Shown: positions 50,451 to 60,464 of the stretch, one piece after another
Numbering within the stretch: position 1 is the first letter of the stretch
Layout of the letters: every line of letters starts with the position of its first letter
DNA from: Ceratopteris richardii
Taxonomy: Eukaryota > Streptophyta > Polypodiopsida > Polypodiales > Pteridaceae
DNA length: 64,000 nucleotides
Direction: 5' to 3'
NCBI GenBank assembly: GCA_020310875.1
Contig: CM035444.1
Location: 113,843,295-113,907,294 of the forward strand
Position numbers and translations under genes: made by a program
The notes under the pieces: generated by a model
Seen by the model: only the letters and a program-made list of their open reading frames with translations
The model's database searches: none
What the model was told of the DNA's origin: nothing

Positions 50451-52732
50451 AGAACTCATGTTGTAAAGGGTGAATAACTAGATCTAAGCAGACCTTTTCT
50501 GTAATTCTTTCAAGGACAACTCTTAGAATTCTACTCACTTTCTCTGAAAGTGCTGAAGCATTCCAACTAGAGTCTCCATGACTATATGAATTCATCATAC
50601 TACACGATGAATGCATAAAATGTAGAAAAATAAAGAAACTTATAATCAATTTTAAGCAACTTGGTAGCTTTTACTAATCATGTCTCTTGGAGATCTGGTT
50701 CTCCATGGATCAGTAGTCGGCTCCCCTCATGTTCAAACTTGATCACTTTACTTGGTCACAATTTATGATGTAACTATAAATAGAGACATCAAACTTGCTT
50801 CTCAACTTTTCTTCCATTTGGAACTCACTTTCTTACTTATAGACCTTGCATTGTTGTATGATTACTCCCTATTGGAGATAACCTTGTCGTGTCTAATAAA
50901 TGCAAACCATGCCTTGCTATATAACCTTGTCACGCTCCCTGCTAGGGACTTAGACTATAGCCTTGCATCATTTACTCTTTGCAAACCTTGCCTTTCTATA
51001 TATCTTGGCCACTCTTGAATATCTGACCCACAAACTTTCCTTGCTTGTTCGCTACAAACCTTGCCTTTTTGTGTATCTTGGCCATTTGAGAATTCTTGGC
51101 CGATAGACTTGCCTTGCTTGCTTAATAAAGATGAGTCTACCTAGGATCTCTATCCCTCACTCTAGGTAAATAGATAGATGGAACTATTCGATCTACCCAT
51201 ATTAAACTGTTATAAAATCAAGATATGATTCCTTATAAAACTAGCAACTCTAAAGTCTATGTCTCAACCTCCAAATCTAGGAAGTTCTTACATGACTGTT
51301 CCTTTACTATTTCTAACTATGGCATTCTAATCAAACTTGACTTACCCTTTTTATTCCACAAATATGAAGTCTATACTTCTTGCGAAATAAACTTCTTTGT
51401 TCTATACACATAAAAATGTGCATTAGAACTCATAACTATGTAATTATAGTAATTACTTATGAACTAGATACTTAATTTATAAGCATCCTAAACTTGTAGG
51501 TGCTCTTCGAGTTCTCTTCTAAGGTGTCAAACTAATGAGACCTCTAAGTTTCTAACTCATGAGACCTTGATAAAACTATCCCTTGTCTCACTTTGTCCTT
51601 TCTACAACGGGGCAATTCTTTTCACTTGAAGAAATTCTCATCTCTTTCTAATTTATTACTTGACATATTTAAAATCTTGACTTTATTCCTTTGATCAAAA
51701 TGCCACTTGCATTCTTCTGGATCATGGAATCTTTGAGGATTAACTATGCTCTATTCTAGGTTCTAACTAGACATCCTATAATTCTAAGTTGTGAACCACT
51801 AAGTTCCTCATTCTAATGACCTTGGTAACACTTGCCCTTATCTTAAGACTTCACTTGGTCTTATACTTGAAGTAATTTCTCCAATCAATGATATCTACTA
51901 GATATCCACATCTTATACTTTTCTTTGATTAGAATGCTACTAATCATTCATCTTGATCATGTTATAGTTTGAATATTCTATGTATATTCAAAACAATTGG
52001 TAGCAGAAACTACACAAATCAGAAGCCTTTTCTCAATGGAATAAACAACTTTTAGTATGTTCTATATACTTGCATGCATATGCACACTAATTTTCTAAAA
52101 ATTTTGTCAGCATAATGGCGTAATTTTGAAAATTGAAAAAAAAAATCACGACAAGCAATTTTCGTAATATCCATGCCGACAGGCACAATCTATCTACAAA
52201 TAGACCGAAAGGGGATTACACACCCTGACAAATTTCGTAATGTCGATAGGCATAATATAACTACAAGTAGACCAAAAGGGGATACACACCCTGACAAATT
52301 TATTTTTGTCTCCTTACTAACCTGCAAGAAAATTAATTACCTTTCCCTGCAAGGAGAATACATGCACCGTAGAATATGAACTCGCATCTAAACTACGCGT
52401 ATAGTCTAGGTGCTATGCAAAATTGCATGTTCTACATGCAATTTGATGCAAAAAGAGACCAACGATGCATATAAATTGACAAGAAACTTATCCGGAGGGT
52501 CCAAAAAAATAATTTGCAGGTGTGTGCAAGTGCTGAAGATGTTCCACCCTTCATTGGAATAGCTTTGGAATTCTCCTCCAAGAGTCGATGCTTCAAAATG
52601 AGGATCAAAAGAGGGTTGTTGAAAATGAACAACAAACTTAAAACTTTGAAGCTGATGGGAACAAAGGCGAAAGTATGGCTTGCAGCCACTCTTTAGAAAG
52701 ATCTCTGAGAGAGCTATCCATATCAACAAAAA
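50451..52732 (-). other. Gypsy-H interior without recognisable domains
   Basis: Expected position of protease and gag, but no motif could be confirmed. A short tandem duplication of about 70 bp with 'ccctgacaaattt' lies at about 52170-52305. The plus strand near 50750-51420 has only short chance frames. Confidence 0.45.
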
Positions 52733-52930
52733 GATGTCTAACTCCAACAATTGGTATCAGAGAAGGTCACCGCTTCATCTAGGGCATCGTCGACACCTCT
52801 CCGATTGCAGTCTCAAAATCGCACGAATTTTGGTGAGCATACTCAAGGTGTTTCCGAGATCAAAACATCTTCGCTTTGTGGTTCCGAAATCGCGATCTGA
52901 GCTCGTTCCAACCTCCTAACGCACTATTGT
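52733..52930 (+). mobile_element. Copia-A LTR tail, primer site and leader fragment inside Gypsy-H
   Basis: 'agatgtctaactccaaca' (LTR end, to 52749), 'attggtatcagag' (primer site) and the next roughly 170 bases match the Copia-A leader as seen in Copia-A3 (complement of about 22945-23155). It is a short, incomplete piece of the family within Gypsy-H. Confidence 0.85.
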
Positions 52931-53508
52931 AGCGCTCGTGCATCTTAATTCAAATATTGGTGGACCAAGATATGGCCAAATATGTAGAAGAAGGTGGTCT
53001 AATTTGGCTAATTTGGTGAGCTTCCATCTAAGGTTGCTTATAAAACTTGCTCGTGGTCTGCCTTCAACCCAAAACAGCGCACAGAGTTGGCATATTGTCC
53101 CACATGTCACCGAAATCAAGGAGGAGCTATATATAGAGTGCAACTTGTGCCTTTTCCTCATCTCAAAACAAATACAAAAGCAGAGCGCTCTCTGTGTGTG
53201 GCCTCCTCGATCACTGATATTAGCGTGGGCTGTGTCTTTAGAGACCGAGGGAGTGCCCAAGTGACATTTATCCCATATGCAAGTTGCAATTGTCGACTCT
53301 CTGAGCTCTGAGGCACATATGATTGTGTGGACTAGCGCAGCAGGCCGGGGTCTTATGGCACCTTGGAACGTTCAATCTCTACTCCAACCGGCTGATGGCC
53401 GAAATGCACCAAACGTGCATACGTCCACCAAAAAGACGAAAAACAGCGGGAAAACTCTGAGAGCGTGCGCAAAAAAAACCACGATCAATTTGATGCTCTA
53501 ATACCAAT
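52931..53508 (-). other. Gypsy-H 5' leader region
   Basis: DNA between the Copia-A fragment and the Gypsy-H primer site. A 114-codon minus-strand frame (52916-53260) partly overlaps an antisense frame and shows no family motif. Confidence 0.45.
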
Positions 53509-53849
53509 TGTAAGAAATCGCTTGACTGATGTGTGTGACTCTCCTCCATCCATATATACCCTCTTGTACTCTAAAAATAGCAATGATATACCACTAAAAA
53601 TAGCAATGATCTAGAATAGTCTAGTGTGAACATGTGGCCATCATGCAACACTTATTCCCATTACTACCAAAGTAGTTCCCATTACTACCAAAGTACCTTA
53701 GGGTATCCCCCGAGCTTGGGACCTTAGCTAGTTGGCCCTTGTCCCTCACACACATGGATTGATCCCTATGGATCAATGTAAACTGATCCCTATGGATCAA
53801 TGATCCCTGTGGATCATATGCATTGATCCCTGTGGATCAATGTCTGACA
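53509..53849 (-). repeat. Gypsy-H right LTR (5' LTR)
   Basis: 341 bp; longer than its partner mainly by two small insertions. Its last 100 bases hold four 'gatccctrtggatc' palindromes. Confidence 0.88.
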
Positions 53850-54196
53850 GCTTTGGCTAAGAATCCGGTCTATCATGCAAAGACCAAGCACATTGAGGTG
53901 AAGTATCACTTCATTAGAGATTGCTTAGCCACTGAGTGCATTATTCTTGAGAAGGTTCACACTGGAGATAATGTTGCAGATTCTTTAACTAAAGCTCTAC
54001 CACAAGATAGCTTTAGACACTGTTGTCACTTGATGGGGGTTACTTGATTCATGATCTTACACAGTCACTTGTATACTATGTAACATGCCCATTAGGTGGG
54101 AGTTCTAGTTTGTATACTTACACTCAGGTATTCTTTATCATTCTTTATTTTTCTCCCATAGTTACTTTGGCCATATCGATCTTTAGTGGGGGATTG
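53850..54196 (+). pseudogene. Copia-B RNase H end and 3' tail
   Basis: Resumes Copia-B RNase H after Gypsy-H ('KNPVYHAKTKHIEVKYHF' to a stop at 54045-54047), then about 140 bases of tail and the purine tract at 54185-54196. Confidence 0.85.
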
Positions 54197-55074
54197 TGTT
54201 AAACTGGGGCGAAAAAAAACGGCCAATGTTGAATTAATGTGTTGTTCTAACTGTCAGCACGTCTCAAACAAATCGTGGGTTCTTGGGAGTGGTAGGGGTC
54301 TGTTAGACAGAGGCCCTGTACTTAGTTCCCCAAAATAACCGATTCAGTTGCAGCACTAAAATGCTATCGACAGTTCTATCTGAATCTACTGTCCTTAGAC
54401 AGTATCATCACAGTCTTAGCTCAGCTATCAGTAACAACTAGACTGTACCAGACTTATCTGTACCTTGGTACCAAATTACTTCAGACTAATCGGCTACTGT
54501 AACAGTACAGTAGTCCAACCTTCACCAAGACAGCGCTCACAGTCAAGCAACCGAATCACAGAAGGTACCTACGGTTTCAACCTACAGTTCTGAAGACTAA
54601 CACACACTGGAATTACCCTTAACTATAGGTAATTCTCACCGTACAAGTGCAGATCGAGATCAGCACTACTTCTGCACAACGTTCTTAGGAAAAGATTACT
54701 ACCTTCACACAGACTTATCAGTACTTAGCAATTCAACAAGGAGAAGAGCACTACGTCATACATCCTAACAGAACAATTCGTCACAACGATCCACAGTAAC
54801 TCTTTCAGAGAACGATCCAACGACTTACTGAATGGAACTAGATTCACAGCGTAACCGAGATTGACAGATGACAACACAGAGTACAACAGAGTACACAGAA
54901 ACTAAACAACACACACTGCCACAACGTTTCGACAGACAACCAGACGAACAGTCTGGTGATAACAAGAAAATAGGCCAAAATCTCCGCGCTCTCGAGCACT
55001 TCTTTTCATTGCTTTATATTACAAATATGCGCGTAACTACCTTTCGCGCGTGTTTTACAAAGATTTCCATTACA
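54197..55074 (-). repeat. Probable Gypsy-A 3' LTR
   Basis: In minus orientation it starts TGTAATGG after a purine-rich 'ggattgggacaag' and ends CCAGTTTAACA; TATAAAG occurs about 60 bases from its start. Its outer end coincides with the position expected for the start of the Copia-B 3' LTR, so the outer boundary is ambiguous and no second copy exists to confirm it. Confidence 0.45.
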
Positions 55075-55145
55075 CTTGTCCCAATCCGTCGGCCGACTAA
55101 CACTGGCACGCATGGTGGACTCGAACACGCAAGTTTTTTACAAAA

Positions 55146-57288
55146 TTACTGCTCATCGACTATTCCTTCTAAGTACATGTTTTGGGCTAATCTAAATGTA
55201 CGGGCGATCTTTTTCTTAAGGGTTTCTAATAATTGTTTTAATGTATCAGGTTCTAGTACCTGGGCATCTACTCTAACAGAACTTATGGCTATGGCTTCGG
55301 TTAACAAAATTTTTGCTTGCATTTGCAGAAAGGCCTCTTGCAGATAAAAGTCATTGGCCAACGCAACATCTCTGGACGTCTTCATTTCCTCGAGTTGTTG
55401 CTCCATCTTCTGTACTCTTTCTTTAATGTTTGCCAGTTGGTTTTCGCACCTCCCAATCTCCTGAACTTGAAAATCTACAGTCCTGATGTATGAATCCTTC
55501 TCGTGTTTGAGATTGGCAATGAGCTTCTGATTCTGCCCTTCCTTTGTTAGGTAGTGCTTGAGCATATTATTTACGTCTTTCAAATTTTCGTTGGTTCTGT
55601 GCAGTTCTTCTTCTATTCTTTTCTACTGCAACTGCTGTTCTTGACTTTGCTGCACCAGTTCTTGTAATTGCTTTCTGGTTTCTTCTAGTAGATTGCCCAA
55701 TGCAATTCGAGCGTCTTCTTTGTCTTGTATGTCCTACTTCATTTGGTTGATTTCTTCATTGGCAATTTGCAGTAGTTCTTCTTTTTTTGTAAGTGCTGCC
55801 ATTGCCGCATCTCTCTGATTGATCAGCAACTCCTGTTCGGTGAGTTTTGCCTGTAAATCATTCAATTGTTCTTGCAAGGATTGGTTTTTGGCTTTAGTGA
55901 TTAGCACTTCTTCCTGTAGGGGGCTGATGTCAGCTTCTAGAATATCAACTTTATGCTGTAGTTCGCTCCGGATACTGTCGGTGGCTGCTTTCATGTGAAT
56001 AGGCAGTTGCTGAGATAAATTGATAAGAACTTGGCCCATATTGGCCAGTTCGGATAGTATTGGAATGGAAGGGAGGGGTAACTGGGGTCATGGTTGGGAA
56101 GAGGATGCGTTGAGGAGCTGTTGGGGAGTTCGGTGGAGAGTAGTTGAGGGAGGAGGATGAGGACTCAGCGGTTTCAGCAGGGTGAATGGGCTGGATGGGG
56201 ATGATAGGTGGTTTCGGTGGGGGAGTGATAAGGATGGTTTGATTTGTTACCTGATTGGCGGCTTGTTGTTCCTGCTCTGCGATTGTGGATTCCACTGCCT
56301 TTAGCAGTCTGTCTAGTGCTTCCTTAGCAGCTTGTTCTTCATCTATTTGTTGTTCTTCTTGAGACTCCTGCTGTAATTCTTCTTCGGTCGATGATGTGTC
56401 GGCTTTTGTATGTTTTTCCTGTTGTTGTTCTTGGGACGAGTGTGCAGATGATTTGTTTTGCATGGATGTTGTGGTGTCGTGGAACGTTTCTTCTTCTTGC
56501 TTATCTTCTTCTTTGTCGCCCTCATTATTCCCTCCTGCAGATCCTTGTGCTTTGCTTTCAGAAGAGCTAATCCTTATTCTTTTTCTTCGAAATAGTTGGT
56601 TTAATTCCTCTTCGTCTTCTTCTTCGTCGTCCCACAGCTGCACTAACTCTTCATGTCGTAGAACTGGTCCTTGCAGTGGAGGTTGTGCTGCAAGGATGGC
56701 CGGAAAGAGGAATGAAATGATGTGTGGTAGTCTGGATCTCGGCGTACCTCCTTTGTTTATGTGTTTCATGATAGCTACGCATTCTTTGTGGATTCTGTGG
56801 AAGAAATATGACGCGAAGTTTACTGGCTCTCGGGTTGCTAGGTCTATGGCTGAGTAGAATGAACGGGAAATGTCGTAAGTCCGCTTTTGGAGGTTAAGGA
56901 TGGCTACTAGGAATTGAAGGGCGGATCTTTCTGGTTCTGGTCGACATAGGATTGCGTATTCGTTGGATGAGTATCTAGGGAATAGATGGTTCATGGTGGC
57001 TAATGGCAAATTCGGGCCATTCTCTCGGCCTTGCGAAGGGAGTCGATACGACTCAGCGAAAGTTTGGAAGGTGATTACGGTTCGGGATGGAAGGGAGGTG
57101 ATCGGCCATCTTTGATCGGTGGCAGAAGTGTTGGCGATGGCGGAGATGATTTGGGCGAAGAATGGGTGGGACTCCACTGAATGCCAAGGCAGTTCAGCGA
57201 AGTTTGCCAACCCAAGTATGCGCAGGTACTCTCCTACGTCGGTAGGGAGCCCGTCACGAAAAGCGGCGTAATTAGCCAAGGCTTCCAT
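55146..57288 (-). pseudogene. Gypsy-A extra coding region (env position), coiled-coil rich
   Basis: Same strand as pol and directly after it. A likely first Met (MEALANYAAFRDGLPTDVGE) is at 57288. The first part (about 57.29-56.65 kb) looks like a folded domain of about 210 residues that I do not recognise. It is followed by an acidic tract (WDDEEEDEEELNQLF), a Lys/Arg cluster, long Gln/Glu/Ser-rich low-complexity sequence and a Pro-rich stretch. Beyond this, in the same direction, come heptad-like coiled-coil segments (about 56.04-55.73 and 55.58-55.15 kb). No signal peptide or membrane segment is evident in these parts, so it is not a clear envelope protein. The region is broken at least once or twice. 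A longer open frame continues upstream over the end of integrase but lacks supporting features. Confidence 0.65.
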
Positions 57289-57623
57289 GGCGCACACGAA
57301 GTCACAGAACACAGGCACACAGATCACAGGATAAACACAGAGCACAAGGTAAACACAAGCACAATAGCGTTTTTCGGCGAACTGGAGAAGGTTAAGTAGA
57401 TGCTTTGTCGGGGAGCGCAATGAAGGATGATTAATCGTCGCGGGGTATTGAAATGATAATTTTTTTTTAACTACGGTGTGCATGCGTGAGTAGCTGGCAA
57501 GGGCAGGGCGGCTGTGGACATAAATAGGTTTCAAAACGCGGATTGTATTATTAAACACGCACAAAAAGAAAAGAAAAGAAAAGAAAAGTGAACTCCAAAA
57601 AACGCGGCCAACCGCAAAATGTT

Positions 57624-60398
57624 TCAGTGCGGGTTCGCTGTGTGTTGATATGGCCATAGCTTCGAACCGCTGATGACTTTCGGAAGAGGGTTTCCGGTCA
57701 ATGTAGTCAACCGAAAAGTTGCTGGGCCTACTTGTGCAGAAATCCGATAGGGACCGAACCATCGTAATTTGAATTTACCAGCAGACAGATTGGACTTTGC
57801 ATTATAAAAAAGGACAAGTTGTCCCACCATAAAATCTGGAGTTTTCAAGTGTCGATCATGCGTTTGAGCCTGTCTTAGTTGTACTTCCTGCATAGTTAAA
57901 AAGATGTGCCATCGTTGCTCGTCTAACTCTCTGAGTGTATCCAACCGAAATGACAGTGAATCTTCTGGTAGCAGTTTCTGAGCGATTGCTACTCGTAAAC
58001 TTGGTATAACTATCTCCATTGGTGCTATTGCTTTTAATCCATAAGCTAGTTTGAAAGGTGTTAATCCTGTTGTTACCTTGTATGTAGTCCAGTATGCCCA
58101 TAATACTGCAGGTAGCAGTTGATGCCATCTTTCTGGTGCTTCTAAAATGAGTTTCCGAAGCATATTCAGCAAAGATTTGTTTGTACTCTCAACCAGGCCA
58201 TTTGCACGAGGATAATATGGTGAACTGAATTTATGTGTGACCTGAAACGAATGTGTGAGTACTTTCATTAAATTGTTGACAAAATGAGTGCCTTGATCTG
58301 TAACAAGTTCCAGTGGTAAGCCAAAACGTGGAAAGACATCGGTTAGTAGACACTTTGCTACCGCAACAGCTGTAGCAGACTGTAAAGCCCAGGCTTCTGC
58401 CCATCTGGTTGCATAGTCTGTACAGGTCAGTATGTAACGATTATTACTGAAGACTGCTGGAGGTGTAATCGGACTGATAAAATCTAGACCCCACTTCTGA
58501 AAAGGTTCTAATGGCAAGACAGGTTGAAGAGGGAAAAGATGTCGTTGCAGGGGCTGTCCAGTTCTTTGACAAGTATCACATTGTTTGACAAACTGTGATA
58601 CATCTTTGTACATAGTTGGCCACCAGAGACCACTTTGCAGAATTTTCCGGTGTGTTAAGTCTGCTGCAAAATGGCCACCGGAAGGAATTGAGTGAGCCAA
58701 AGTAATGACTGAGTTAACTTCATGTGGTGGAATACATCGAAGTAAAATTCCGGTATGATCCACATAGTATAATTCTCCAGCAATCAACCGAAATCGGCAG
58801 CTAAAAACTGCAATTTTCTTGCGTACTGCCGTAGAAGTCTGAGATGGAAGGCATCCATCAATGAGAAAGGTCAATATCTGATCATAGTATGTAGATGGCA
58901 AAGGTGGATCTGTAATTTCATCATGGGTTGGTTCAGAAACATAAATCGCCGGAGTTGTGTCATCTATACCTATCGGAGCTTCACCGGAATCTAGTCGAGA
59001 AAGAAAATCTGCTAAGGCATGTGAATAGCATGGCCGATGAATGACTTCGTAGTCAAATTCTTGTAAAAGCAGAACCCATCGTGCTAATCGACCACCTAGA
59101 TGCTGCTGCCGAACTAGATAGACAAGTGCAGCATGATCTACATGAAAGGTAAATTTATGGCCCAGCAAGTAATGCCTGAATTTCTTGACAGAATATACTA
59201 AGCCTAGACATTCTCTTTCTGTTACCGAGTAATTTTTTTCAGCAGGGGCTAATCTTCGACTTGCATAATACACTGGTCTGAACCACTTATCAGTTTGTTG
59301 CATTAAAACGCTCCCTATTGCTATATCTGAAGCATCAACAAATACATGAAATGGGGGATCCCAGTCAGGAGGCTGTAAGATGGGAACTTGTGTTAATAAA
59401 CACTTTAAGCGATCAAATATTATCTGACATTCGTGAGTCCACTCAAACTGTCGAGGAGTCTTGGTGATTAATCTGTTCAGTGGTATTGCCAAGTGAGCAA
59501 GCCATCGTAAGTGTCGTCCATGCCATCTTACTTGGCCCATGAAGCGCATTACTTCCTTCGGTGTAGTGGGCACCGGAGCTTCTAACACAGCTGAAATTTT
59601 ATCTGGATCCACCTGTATACCTTGTGCAGATACAATGTGACCAAGTAGCTTGCCACATGAAACCGCAAACACGGATTTGTTTGGGTTCAAACAGAGTCTG
59701 TATTCTCTGCATTTCAGAAAGCAGCACCATAAATGGAACAGGTGTGCTATCATCTTACCGAAAATTGAAAAATCGTCAAGATAGACTTGCATAAAAAAGG
59801 TAAGATAAGGAGAAAATATTTCCTGCATGCACCTTTGGAATGTACTTGGGACATTTCTTAGTCCAAACCACATAACAGTACAAGCAAATACACCCCAGTT
59901 GGTAATGAAGGCAGTCTTTGGTATATCCTGTTCAGCCATTCTAACTTGATTATATCCACTGTACCCATCTAGGAATGAATACATTTCATGTCCTGCTACT
60001 CTATCAAGCATTGTGTCAAGAAAAGGGATCGAAAAAGTATCAGGCACTGTAGCTGCGTTCAGTTTCCGGTAATCTAAACATATTCGCAACTGCTTATTCT
60101 TTTTCGGGACAATAACAATTGGTGAGATCCATTCAGCATGTTCTATTGGTACAATAAATCCGACTTTAAGTAGCCTATCAAGTTCAGCCTTTACCTGTGA
60201 TGCATAGTTTGGATTCATCCGGTACCTGGGTTGTTTGTTCGGTTTTGCTTCGGGCTTCAGCATGACTCTGTGTTGATAGATGCGCGGGTCCAATCCTTTC
60301 ATATCTTTGTAATCCCATGCAAAGACGTCAGAGAATTCTCGGAGTAGCTGGATTAAGCCTGCTTGAAATGTTTCCTGTAAGTTTTGCTTTATCTTCAC
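57624..60398 (-). pseudogene. Gypsy-A pol region: RT, RNase H, integrase
   Basis: A 924-codon open region with Gypsy domain order: RT ('LRICLDYRKLNAATVPD', YLDDFSIFGK), RNase H ('FHVFVDASDIAIGSVL'), then integrase with the zinc region, the core containing GLDFISP, TDQGTHF and NGLVEST, and a C-terminal 'KLRWFGPYRI' module. No chromodomain is visible after it. This part looks whole, but the element as a whole is not. Confidence 0.9.
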
Positions 60399-60464
60399 AG
60401 GACGCAGATGATCTTCATCACCTAAATTATAAGTGATTAACTGATCTTCTGGAACATAAAATTG

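Larger units (their letters stand above)
47929..53849 (-). mobile_element. Gypsy-H: degraded Ty3/Gypsy element with an inverted outer end
   Basis: LTRs are 48015-48318 and 53509-53849. Inside the right LTR is the complement of an initiator-Met-tRNA primer site ('gctctaataccaat', 53495-53508); next to the left LTR is a purine tract (complement of 'tctctcccccttct'). Minus-strand traces of RT, integrase core and a Gypsy integrase C-terminal region were seen. Beyond the left LTR, 47929-48014 is an inverted copy of the LTR's other tip, so both outer ends read TGTYAGACATTGATCC inward. The whole insertion is flanked by exact GCTTT duplications (47924-47928, 53850-53854). It is heavily broken. LTR divergence is about 5% by eye, roughly 2 My at 1.3e-8 per site per year. 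Confidence 0.85.
46061..54196 (+). mobile_element. Copia-B: third Ty1/Copia family, host of Gypsy-H
   Basis: Coding traces run from gag at 46061 to RNase H ending at 54047, with a purine tract 'agtgggggattg' at 54185-54196. Gypsy-H (47929-53849) splits the RNase H region and is flanked by an exact GCTTT duplication. Gag, CCHC knuckle, integrase and RNase H are recognisable. It is incomplete and broken several times. Its LTRs were not found with confidence: the 5' one may end at 43940, and the 3' one either starts at 54197 or was replaced there by Gypsy-A. No age can be given without an LTR pair. Confidence 0.75.

Noticed and set aside
56040-57762. Single 603-residue protein starting at 57762
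   Set aside because: The part upstream of 57288 overlaps the end of the integrase frame in another register and has no protein-like features; the Met at 57288 is the likelier start of the extra coding region.
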